From: Magnetospirillum sp.
Lineage (GTDB): Bacteria; Pseudomonadota; Alphaproteobacteria; Rhodospirillales; Magnetospirillaceae
Reading direction: 5' to 3'
Assembly: GCA_020217035.1 (NCBI GenBank)
Contig: JAIWOG010000158.1
Coordinates: 1-10,000 of the forward strand
Length of the DNA: 10,000 bases
Numbering within the stretch: the first letter of the stretch is position 1; each line of letters opens with the position of its first letter. Of the stretch, positions 1 through 5,623 are shown one piece after another. Below the pieces are notes generated by a model, which saw only the letters and a program-made list of their open reading frames with translations, was not told the DNA's origin and ran no database searches. The position numbers were made by a program, and so were the translations under genes.

Positions 1-2
1 TC

Positions 3-434
3 AGCGCCCAGACCTTGCTGGCCACGGACTACCTGAACCACTTCAACGAAATCGTCATGCTGCTGGACATGTTGCCGGACATGCCCGACATGATCGAGGA
101 GTGCAAGGCTTGGGCCCCCAAGGACTACAAGTCTCATTTCGCCGATTCGACATTTTCGGACAAGCAATTGGCCATCGAAGCCTATGATCGCGTGCCGTCC
201 AAGTACCGGCTGCCGTTCGAGGAGACCATCGGCCAGATCAATTCCGTGCTGCTGGACGGACTGGACCGGTTGGACCACCTGATCGCCGACGGCGCCGAGA
301 CGGACCAATTGCAGGAAAGCTGCCGTGGCATATCGCGGGCGGCGCAATTGCTGATGGATTGTGCTTCGGGCATCATCCACGGTGGCGATCGCGCCATGGC
401 CCAGGCGGAAATCGACGGCCTTCTGGGGCGCTGA
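3..434 (+). CDS. Small helical protein of unknown function, 5' end outside window
   Basis: The reading frame is open from the window edge to the TGA at 432-434 and shows 143 residues. A TTG at 15 could serve as a start, but the frame reads on upstream without a stop (S-A-Q-T before it), so the gene most likely begins outside the window. I do not recognise a named family. The visible protein is acidic, soluble and mostly helical, with no signal peptide or membrane segment in view. Its last residues, AMAQAEIDGLLGR, closely resemble the CheY-P-binding peptide of FliM (consensus like SQAEIDALL) and, more loosely, the CheZ C-terminus (SQDQVDDLL). Seeing the motif is direct; a chemotaxis or response-regulator partner role is inference. 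I could not find the CheZ phosphatase DxxxQ signature. The next gene starts three bases after the stop, so the two are probably co-transcribed. Confidence 0.8.
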   Translation, partial: SAQTLLATDYLNHFNEIVMLLDMLPDMPDMIEECKAWAPKDYKSHFADSTFSDKQLAIEAYDRVPSKYRLPFEETIGQINSVLLDGLDRLDHLIADGAETDQLQESCRGISRAAQLLMDCASGIIHGGDRAMAQAEIDGLLGR

Positions 435-437
435 GCG

Positions 438-692
438 GTGCGCGGCGAGGTTCTGCTGTTCCTGCCGCGCGGCGCCGGTCTGGTCATCACCGACGAGTTC
501 CGCAACCAGACCTATGGCGAGATCGCCATCACCTCGTTGGGCAAGCCCAAGCTGGCGCATCAGCGCGAACGCTTCCGTTTCGCCGTCTCCATCACCTGGG
601 GCGGGGCGCAATGTCAGCGCGATTTCGACGATTTGGGCGAGGCGCAAGCCTTCGCCGAGGACTTCCTGCGTTCACGCGGGGCCTTGGGCTAG
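438..692 (+). CDS. Hypothetical protein, 84 aa
   Basis: This short frame starts at a GTG at 438, three bases after the stop of the preceding gene, and ends at the TAG at 690-692. I do not recognise the family. The product is a small soluble protein with an N-terminal hydrophobic strand (VLLFLP), a mixed middle that looks beta-rich (TYGEIAITSL, RFRFAVSITWGG) and a C-terminal acidic helix (DLGEAQAFAEDFLRSRG). It has one cysteine, near residue 59, and no signal peptide or membrane segment. The upstream ribosome-binding signal is weak (a GGGG run at 426-429), so translation probably depends on the preceding gene. The last 21 bases overlap the end of the convergent glycosylase gene. Support comes from tight spacing, frame length and amphipathic composition, not from homology; a shadow frame cannot be fully excluded. 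Confidence 0.65.
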   Translation: MRGEVLLFLPRGAGLVITDEFRNQTYGEIAITSLGKPKLAHQRERFRFAVSITWGGAQCQRDFDDLGEAQAFAEDFLRSRGALG

Positions 693-1268
693 CACCTCCC
701 CGATCCTTTGCCGCAATGCCGGCAGAACCTGTTCGCCGAACCAAGGATTGGCCTTTTCCCAAGCATTGGTCCGCCAGGACGGATGCGGCAGCGGCCAATG
801 AAGCGGTCCGAACGCCGGGTGGTCACGCACGGTTTCGGTCATGGTCGGGCGGCGCCGGTTTCCCAACACGAACGCCTGGGCGTATGATCCCACCAGCAAA
901 ATCAGACGGATGTCCGGCATCAGGGCCATGACCTTGGGGTGCCACAGGGGGGCGCATTCCGGTCGTGGCGGCAGGTCGCCGCCATTGGCGGCGCGGCCCG
1001 GATAGCACAAGCCGGTGGGCAGGATGGCGACCCGGCTTTCGTCGTAAAAGATCGCCTCGTCCAACGCCAGCCAATGACGCAATCTTTGGCCCGACCGGTC
1101 GTTCCAGGGAATGCCCGTTTCATGCACCCTGGTGCCGGGTGCCTGGCCGATGATCAGCAATCGGGCGGTGGCGCTGGCCCGCAGCACCGGACGCGGCCCC
1201 AGCGGCAGATGGGGGGCGCACAGGGTGCAGGCGCGGGCGGCGGCCAGAATGTCGTCCAAAGTGGTCAT
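672..1268 (-). CDS. Uracil-DNA glycosylase family protein (family 4-like, Fe-S type)
   Basis: The 198-residue product belongs to the uracil-DNA glycosylase superfamily (COG1573 type), which excises uracil or related damaged bases from DNA to start base-excision repair. The first active-site motif is GQAPG at residues 41-45, followed by HETGIPWNDRSG (49-60). The second motif is LPHPSWRTN at 160-168. Four cysteines at 14, 17, 88 and 105 (CxxC, then C-x16-C) match the spacing of the 4Fe-4S ligands in family 4 enzymes. The segment CYPGRAANGGDLPPRPEC is typical of this proteobacterial subfamily. Position 2 of motif 1 is Gln where classical family 4 enzymes have Glu, so the exact substrate is not certain. 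The ATG at 1268 gives the usual length, but no clear Shine-Dalgarno sequence precedes it. The 3' end overlaps the convergent hypothetical gene by 21 bp. Confidence 0.9.
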   Translation of the reverse strand: MTTLDDILAAARACTLCAPHLPLGPRPVLRASATARLLIIGQAPGTRVHETGIPWNDRSGQRLRHWLALDEAIFYDESRVAILPTGLCYPGRAANGGDLPPRPECAPLWHPKVMALMPDIRLILLVGSYAQAFVLGNRRRPTMTETVRDHPAFGPLHWPLPHPSWRTNAWEKANPWFGEQVLPALRQRIGEVLAQGPA

Positions 1269-1359
1269 GATAAGAATTTATTGTCCGTGGCGCCGGTCTT
1301 CCAGGTTTATCCGCAAAGAAAATGATGATAAGGCATGGGTGATAAACAAACGTGACGAG
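1269..1359. promoter_or_regulatory. Divergent intergenic region with GATAA repeats and an imperfect dyad
   Basis: This 91-base gap separates the leftward glycosylase gene from the rightward DUF2946/copper receptor pair and is AT-richer than its surroundings. An imperfect inverted repeat, GATAAGAA-T-TTATTGTC, lies at 1269-1285 (6 of 8 arm positions pair). GATAA recurs at 1327-1331 and 1341-1345. A weak rightward promoter could use TTGTCC (1281-1286) and GTTTAT (1305-1310) with an 18-base spacer. GATAA-type elements recall Fur boxes, and metal-responsive control of a copper receptor would make sense, but no site matches a consensus well enough to name a regulator. Confidence 0.35.
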
Positions 1360-1779
1360 ATGATGTCCGACCCCGTCACCGGCAACCCGAAAAAGCGGTT
1401 CCGCCGCCGCACCCTGACCAGGGTTGGGGCGTGGGCCGGCTTGTTGTTGCTGGCGTTGGACATCTTCTTGGGGACCGCCATTCCGGTGGCCCGCGCCGCC
1501 CAGAACCTGTCGCCCATCCCGGTGACCGACCTGCTGGTTTGCACCATGGACGGCATGGTCCCGGCCCAGGGCGAGGACGGGAACGCCACACCGGCCCCGG
1601 CCAGCGTCTTCTGTTCGGCCTGCCTGCCCTTGGTGCAGATGCTGGCGCCGCCGGCCGCCCCGGCCTTCGCCGCGCCGACACGCATTCATTCTTACGTGGT
1701 CGAAACCCCGGTTCTGCCCTGGCGGACGCAGAACCTTGACCTTGGGTTTTCCGCCCGCGCTCCCCCGCCTTCCGTCTGA
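1360..1779 (+). CDS. DUF2946-like secreted cysteine protein next to copper receptor
   Basis: The product is about 139 residues and resembles DUF2946 proteins, which have no established biochemical role but often sit beside TonB-dependent metal receptors. A very basic N-terminus (KKRFRRR, residues 11-17) is followed by a hydrophobic stretch at about 23-41 and an AxA-type cleavage site (VARA/AQ, about 43-48), so export or membrane anchoring is likely. The family pattern is visible: VCTMDG with Cys61, then CSAC (Cys85, Cys88), and a C-terminal RAPPP segment. Three cysteines plus nearby methionines suggest metal or redox chemistry in the periplasm, which is inference. The start is uncertain. ATG at 1360 and ATG at 1363 lack a good ribosome-binding site; an in-frame GTG at 1339 has AAGG five bases upstream. 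The copper receptor begins 73 bases downstream on the same strand, so co-expression is likely. Confidence 0.8.
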   Translation: MMSDPVTGNPKKRFRRRTLTRVGAWAGLLLLALDIFLGTAIPVARAAQNLSPIPVTDLLVCTMDGMVPAQGEDGNATPAPASVFCSACLPLVQMLAPPAAPAFAAPTRIHSYVVETPVLPWRTQNLDLGFSARAPPPSV

Positions 1780-1813
1780 CCCGAGCCTTTTTTCCTTGGT
1801 GACGGCCGCCTGA

Positions 1814-1837
1814 CGGCACGCCGTGCCGACACTTTTT
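1814..1837 (+). other. Small hairpin followed by T-run in receptor leader
   Basis: A perfect 6-bp stem (CGGCAC at 1814-1819, GTGCCG at 1823-1828) with a 3-base GCC loop is followed four bases later by TTTTT at 1833-1837. It lies between the DUF2946 stop and the receptor start. It could be a partial terminator that lowers read-through into the receptor gene, but the stem is short and the T-run is displaced from it, so this is tentative. Confidence 0.3.
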
Positions 1838-1841
1838 GTTC

Positions 1842-1845
1842 GGAG
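1842..1845 (+). promoter_or_regulatory. Ribosome-binding site that sets the receptor start
   Basis: GGAG lies seven bases before the GTG at 1853. The alternative in-frame GTG at 1823 has no comparable signal and falls inside the small hairpin. Starting at 1853 also gives a standard signal peptide, so 1853 is preferred. Confidence 0.6.
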
Positions 1846-1852
1846 TTCCGAC

Positions 1853-3880
1853 GTGATCACACGCATCCCCTTCGTGGGCCTGCGCGGCGCCTTGCTGGCG
1901 TCCGCCGCCCTGACCCTGTTCGTCTGCCCGGTCCGGGCGGAAGATGTCAAAAAAACTGAAGACGACAAGACCACCAGCCTGCCGGAAGTGGTGGTGACCG
2001 CGCCGGCCATGGAACAGCCCATGGTGATCGAGACCGACACCAGCAATCCGCGTTCCCCCATACCGCCGGCCGATGGCGCCGGCTATTTGAAGAACATTCC
2101 CGGTTTCTCGGTGGCCCGCCAGGGCGGCATCGACGGCGACCCGGTGCTGCGCGGCATCGGCGGCTCGCGCCTGAACGTGCTGTTGGACGACACGCCGGTC
2201 CTGGGCGGCTGTCCCAACCGCATGGATCCGCCCACCGCCTACATCTTCCCCAATTCCTTCGACAAGCTGACGGTGCTGAAGGGACCGCAAAGCGTCGTCC
2301 ATGGCGGCAGCGCCCTGGGCACCATCCTGGTGGAACGCGAAGCGCCGAAATTCGACAAGACCGAAATTAGGGGCAGCGCCAGCGCCCTTTACGGCAGCCA
2401 CGACCGCAACGACGAGGTGGTGGACGCCGAAGGCGGATCAAAAGAAGGCTTCGTCCGCGCCATCGCCACCCATTCGTCGTCCGACGATTACCGTGACGGC
2501 AACGGCGACGCCCTGCACAGCCGCTATTGGCGGTACAGCGGCACCGCCATGGTGGGCTGGACCCCCGATGCCGACACCCTGATCAAGCTGACCTATGACG
2601 AGTCCGACGCCCAGGCCGCCATGCCCGGGAAGATGATGGACGGCACCATGTTCAAGCGCCAGGGCATCAACCTGGAAGCCAGCCGCGAGAACATCACCCC
2701 GCTTTTGTCCAAGGTGACCGGCTTGGTTTACCACAATTACGTGGACCACATCATGGACGCCTATTCCATGCGCTATAACACCAGCGGCATGATGGGGGCC
2801 GCGACCCAGGTCGATCATCTGATGCAAGGCGGCAAGCTGAGCGCCGAGTTGACCCCCGATGCCGCCACCATGGTGAACGTCGGTATCGACTACACCCATG
2901 ACGAACATTCGACGCGGTCGCAGACCTTTGCCGAATATCGCAGCGGCGTCGGCCTGGACAGCAAGATGCGGGTGCGCGACATGGAATTCGACACCTTTTC
3001 GGGGTTCGGCGAAATCACCCGCGAGCTTTCGCCCCAAGACCGCGTCATCGGCGGCTATCGCCTGAGCCAGGTGCAGGCCACCCGCAACAACAAGCAACCC
3101 AATTGGGAAGACGACCGCACCCTGCACAGCGGCTTCGTCCGCTATGAACGCAACATGGATGTGGGCCTGCCGGTCACCACCTTCGCCAGCCTGGGCCATG
3201 TGGAACGCGCCCCCGATTATTGGGAACGCAACAAGGTGACCACCAGCAACCGTACCTTCACGCTGGCCACCGAGAAGACCGAGCAGGTGGACATCGGCGC
3301 CTTGTTCAAGCAGGGGAAGTGGCGTGGGTCGGCGTCGCTGTTCTACGCCTACACCGACGACTTCATCCTAGTCTTCGGCACCACCGACGCCAAAAGCGTC
3401 GAAGCCCGGCGCTGGGGCGGCGAGGGCGAACTGGCCTATCAGTTCCTGCCGTCGTGGAGCGTCGAAGGCACCCTGGCCTATGTGCATGGCTCAAACCTGA
3501 CCGACAACGTCGCCTTGGCCCAGACGCCCCCCTTGGACACTTCGCTGGCGGTGAAGTACGACGACGGCACCTTCCTGGGCGGCCTGCACATGCGGGCGGT
3601 GGCCGGACAGCACCGTACCCATAACGGCTGGGGCAGCGTCATCGGCACCGACATCGGCGAGACTGGCGGCTTCGCCGTGTTCTCGGTGAACGGCGGCTGG
3701 CGGGTGACCGAAACGGCGACCTTGACCGCCGGAATCGACAACATCTTCGACAAGACCTACGCCGAACACATCAGCAAGACCGGCGCCTGGTCGGGGGCCG
3801 ACCTGGCCGCCTACAACGACAACGTCCGCGTCAACGAACCGGGCCGCACCTTCTGGATGCGTGGTTCGCTGAAGTTCTGA
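1853..3880 (+). CDS. oprC: TonB-dependent copper receptor, OprC/NosA type
   Basis: This 675-residue outer-membrane receptor resembles Pseudomonas OprC/NosA, which import copper across the outer membrane using TonB energy. From the GTG at 1853, a signal peptide covers about residues 1-29 (hydrophobic LLASAALTLFVC, cleavage near VRA/ED). A TonB box, LPEVVVTA, lies at 43-50. The plug domain (about 60-165) carries GYLKNIPGFSV, DPVLRGIGGSRLN and VLKGPQSVVHGG. The family hallmark GGCPNRMDPPTAY is at 118-130. The OprC copper ligands reported as CxxxM plus HxM are both present, as Cys120/Met124 and His299/Met301 (in VDHIMDAYS). The rest is a beta-barrel with alternating polar and hydrophobic strands, ending in the outer-membrane signature LKF with terminal Phe. 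A short hairpin terminator follows. The DUF2946 gene upstream is the usual kind of partner. Copper specificity is inferred from the conserved ligands. Confidence 0.93.
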   Translation: MITRIPFVGLRGALLASAALTLFVCPVRAEDVKKTEDDKTTSLPEVVVTAPAMEQPMVIETDTSNPRSPIPPADGAGYLKNIPGFSVARQGGIDGDPVLRGIGGSRLNVLLDDTPVLGGCPNRMDPPTAYIFPNSFDKLTVLKGPQSVVHGGSALGTILVEREAPKFDKTEIRGSASALYGSHDRNDEVVDAEGGSKEGFVRAIATHSSSDDYRDGNGDALHSRYWRYSGTAMVGWTPDADTLIKLTYDESDAQAAMPGKMMDGTMFKRQGINLEASRENITPLLSKVTGLVYHNYVDHIMDAYSMRYNTSGMMGAATQVDHLMQGGKLSAELTPDAATMVNVGIDYTHDEHSTRSQTFAEYRSGVGLDSKMRVRDMEFDTFSGFGEITRELSPQDRVIGGYRLSQVQATRNNKQPNWEDDRTLHSGFVRYERNMDVGLPVTTFASLGHVERAPDYWERNKVTTSNRTFTLATEKTEQVDIGALFKQGKWRGSASLFYAYTDDFILVFGTTDAKSVEARRWGGEGELAYQFLPSWSVEGTLAYVHGSNLTDNVALAQTPPLDTSLAVKYDDGTFLGGLHMRAVAGQHRTHNGWGSVIGTDIGETGGFAVFSVNGGWRVTETATLTAGIDNIFDKTYAEHISKTGAWSGADLAAYNDNVRVNEPGRTFWMRGSLKF

Positions 3881-3897
3881 TCCCTGTTAGGATCGGT

Positions 3898-3929
3898 CAA
3901 GGCGGGCCGGTTCGCCGGTCCGCCTTGTT
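3898..3929 (+). terminator. Rho-independent-type terminator after copper receptor
   Basis: A 13-bp stem with one G-T wobble (3898-3910 pairing with 3915-3927) closes a TTCG tetraloop at 3911-3914. It starts 18 bases after the receptor stop. The trailing T-tract is weak (TT at 3925-3926 within the stem, then G and TT), so termination may be incomplete or assisted by Rho, but the position and stability fit the end of the copper unit. Confidence 0.65.
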
Positions 3930-3975
3930 CCGCCTGCGGGGCGTCCCCACATGCGGTCCGACACAACTTAAGTGC

Positions 3976-3980
3976 AAGGA
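3976..3980 (+). promoter_or_regulatory. Ribosome-binding site that sets the tpx start
   Basis: AAGGA lies six bases before the ATG at 3987. This favours that ATG over an in-frame GTG at 3972, which overlaps the 8-base palindrome ACTTAAGT (3966-3973). The length from 3987 also matches Tpx homologues. Confidence 0.7.
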
Positions 3981-3986
3981 CCGAAA

Positions 3987-4487
3987 ATGGCTTCCATCAC
4001 CTTGAAGGGCAACCCAGTGTCCACCGTCGGCGATCTGCCGGAATTGGGCGGCAAGGCCCCGGATTTTTCTTTGACCCGCACCGATCTTTCCGACGTCAGC
4101 TTGGCCGACCTGGCTGGCAAGACTGTGATCCTGTCGGTGTTCCCCAGTGTCGACACGCCGACCTGCGCCACCTCGGTGCGCAAGTTCAACGCCGAGGCGT
4201 CGAAACTGGCCGACACCGTGGTGATCTGCGCCAGTGCCGACCTGCCCTTCGCCCACAAGCGTTTTTGCGGCGCCGAGGGCCTGGACAACGTGGTGTCGGC
4301 GTCGGACATGCGCGACAAGGATTTCGGCAAGCGTTACGGCCTGACCATCACCAGCGGCCCGCTGGCCGGCCTGTTGGCCCGCGCCGTCGTGGTCATCGGC
4401 GCCGACGGTCTGGTCAAGCATGCCCAATTGGTGGCGGAAATCGCCGACGAACCCGATTACGCCGCTGCGCTAGCCGCCATCGGTTGA
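3987..4487 (+). CDS. tpx: Thiol peroxidase Tpx (atypical 2-Cys peroxiredoxin)
   Basis: The 166-residue product is a Tpx-type peroxiredoxin, which reduces hydrogen peroxide and alkyl hydroperoxides and is recycled by thioredoxin. Visible family features are the N-terminal [19 protein letters not shown], the G-KAPDFSL strand (about 22-29), and the peroxidatic site [16 protein letters not shown] (53-68), with Cys60 and the catalytic Thr57. The resolving Cys94 lies in HKRFCGAEG, and Arg132 sits in LLARAVVVI, the active-site Arg of the family. Length and cysteine spacing (34 residues) match E. coli Tpx (Cys61/Cys95). The protein has no signal peptide and should be cytoplasmic. The stop codon shares its last base with the ATG of the downstream DUF3095 gene, so the two are almost certainly one transcript with coupled translation. 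No OxyR or similar site could be identified in the 57 bases between the terminator and the start. Confidence 0.95.
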   Translation: MASITLKGNPVSTVGDLPELGGKAPDFSLTRTDLSDVSLADLAGKTVILSVFPSVDTPTCATSVRKFNAEASKLADTVVICASADLPFAHKRFCGAEGLDNVVSASDMRDKDFGKRYGLTITSGPLAGLLARAVVVIGADGLVKHAQLVAEIADEPDYAAALAAIG

Positions 4488-5623
4488 TGCTGCCATCCAT
4501 CCACGACTTTACCACCCAGGCTTTCGACCCCAGCCGCTATGCCCGGCTGGGGGACGGCTGGTGGGTGGCCGCCGCCGACGTCGAGGGCAGCACCTTGCTG
4601 GCCCAGCAAGGCCGCGACCGTGACGTCAACTTCGTCGCCGGCGCGGCGGTGGCGGTCATGGCGGCTTGCATCGGCGATCCCGCCACCCCCGCCGCTTGCC
4701 AGTTCGGCGGCGACGGGGCGGTGGCGGTGGTGCCGCCGCATCGGGTGGACGAGGTTCGCCGAGCCATGGCGGCCTTGGGGTGGTGGGCGACCAACGACAT
4801 GGACGTGCCGCTGCGCGTCGGCATGGTGGCGGTGGCGGAGTTGAACGCCGCCGGCCATCAGGTGCTGGCGGCGCTCCACGATTTCGGCAATGGCAACGCC
4901 TTCGGGCAGTTCCTGGGCTCGGGCGTGCCTTGCGCCGAAAGCTGGATGAAGGCTGATCCGCGCTGGCGGGTGCCGCACCAGGAAGGCGAGGTTCCCGGCC
5001 TGGAAGGGCTGTCCTGCCGCTGGGAACCCATCCCGCCGCAACGCGGCCATGTCCTGTGCGTCATCATCGATCCGGTGGGTGACAACCTGACGGCGGTGGC
5101 TGAATTGTTGGCGCGGATGGAGACCGTCGTCCCCACCGCCTTGGCCGCCCCTTTGGGCGACGGCGAGGAGTTGCGGCCGGCCCTGGTGCCGCGGCCCAAG
5201 CTGCTGGGGATCGAACTGCGCGGCATGAAAGCCGGCAAACGGCTGGACCGACTGATCCGCGCCATGGCCGGAAGCTTCATCCTGGGGCTGGCCCATCGTC
5301 TGGGCGGCAGACTGGCCGGAGTGGACGAATACTTCTATCGTTGCAAGATGGCCGAGCGCTCCGATTACCGCAAGCTGGCGGGTGGCCCGCGTCTGGTTCT
5401 GGACGTCACCGCCGCCGAGGATGCCGGCATCGAGGCGCTGCTGCACGAAGCGGAAAGCCAAGGTCTGATCCATTTCGGCCTGGCCCGCAGCGAGGCGACC
5501 ACCATGACCTGCATGGTCGGCGACTTTTCCGCCGACCGCCATGTGCATTTCGTCGATGGCCAGGGTCTGGGATTCTGGCGCGCCTCGGTGATGCTGAAGG
5601 ACAAGCTCAAACCTGCGCCTTGA
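4487..5623 (+). CDS. DUF3095 family protein, class III cyclase-like N-terminal region
   Basis: The 378-residue product matches the DUF3095 family. Some members have been annotated as adenylate cyclases without proof. Visible blocks are DGWWVAAADVEGST (23-36), CQFGGDGAVAVVP (71-83), LRVGMVAVAEL (109-119), FGNGNAFGQFLGSG (133-146) and SWMK (152-155). The C-terminal half carries YFYRCKMAERSDYRKL (282-297), LIHFGLARSEATTMTCMV (327-344) and HVHFVDGQGLGFW (352-364). Asp31 in ADVEGST and Asp76 in GGDG sit where class III nucleotide cyclases place their two metal-binding aspartates, in the same order. I could not place the transition-state Asn/Arg pair with confidence, so activity is unproven. The ATG at 4487 overlaps the tpx stop by one base and lacks its own ribosome-binding site, implying translational coupling. 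The 3' end overlaps the convergent response-regulator gene by 17 bp. The protein is soluble, with no transmembrane segment. Confidence 0.88.
   Translation: MLPSIHDFTTQAFDPSRYARLGDGWWVAAADVEGSTLLAQQGRDRDVNFVAGAAVAVMAACIGDPATPAACQFGGDGAVAVVPPHRVDEVRRAMAALGWWATNDMDVPLRVGMVAVAELNAAGHQVLAALHDFGNGNAFGQFLGSGVPCAESWMKADPRWRVPHQEGEVPGLEGLSCRWEPIPPQRGHVLCVIIDPVGDNLTAVAELLARMETVVPTALAAPLGDGEELRPALVPRPKLLGIELRGMKAGKRLDRLIRAMAGSFILGLAHRLGGRLAGVDEYFYRCKMAERSDYRKLAGGPRLVLDVTAAEDAGIEALLHEAESQGLIHFGLARSEATTMTCMVGDFSADRHVHFVDGQGLGFWRASVMLKDKLKPAP

Noticed and set aside
1111..1359. Upstream extension of the DUF2946 frame
   Set aside because: It runs antisense into the glycosylase gene and has no family similarity; the signal peptide and DUF2946 features fit a start near 1360 (or 1339).
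3937..3949. Small GGGG-CGT-CCCC hairpin between the terminator and tpx
   Set aside because: A 4-bp stem is expected often at this GC content, and nothing links it to regulation.
4265..4486. Upstream extension of the DUF3095 frame inside tpx
   Set aside because: The residues are arginine-rich shadow of tpx; family similarity begins at the ATG at 4487.
4457..5548. Long - strand open frame (about 363 codons) opposite DUF3095
   Set aside because: It is low-complexity antisense sequence rich in His, Gln, Ala and Gly; the + strand carries a conserved family coupled to tpx.
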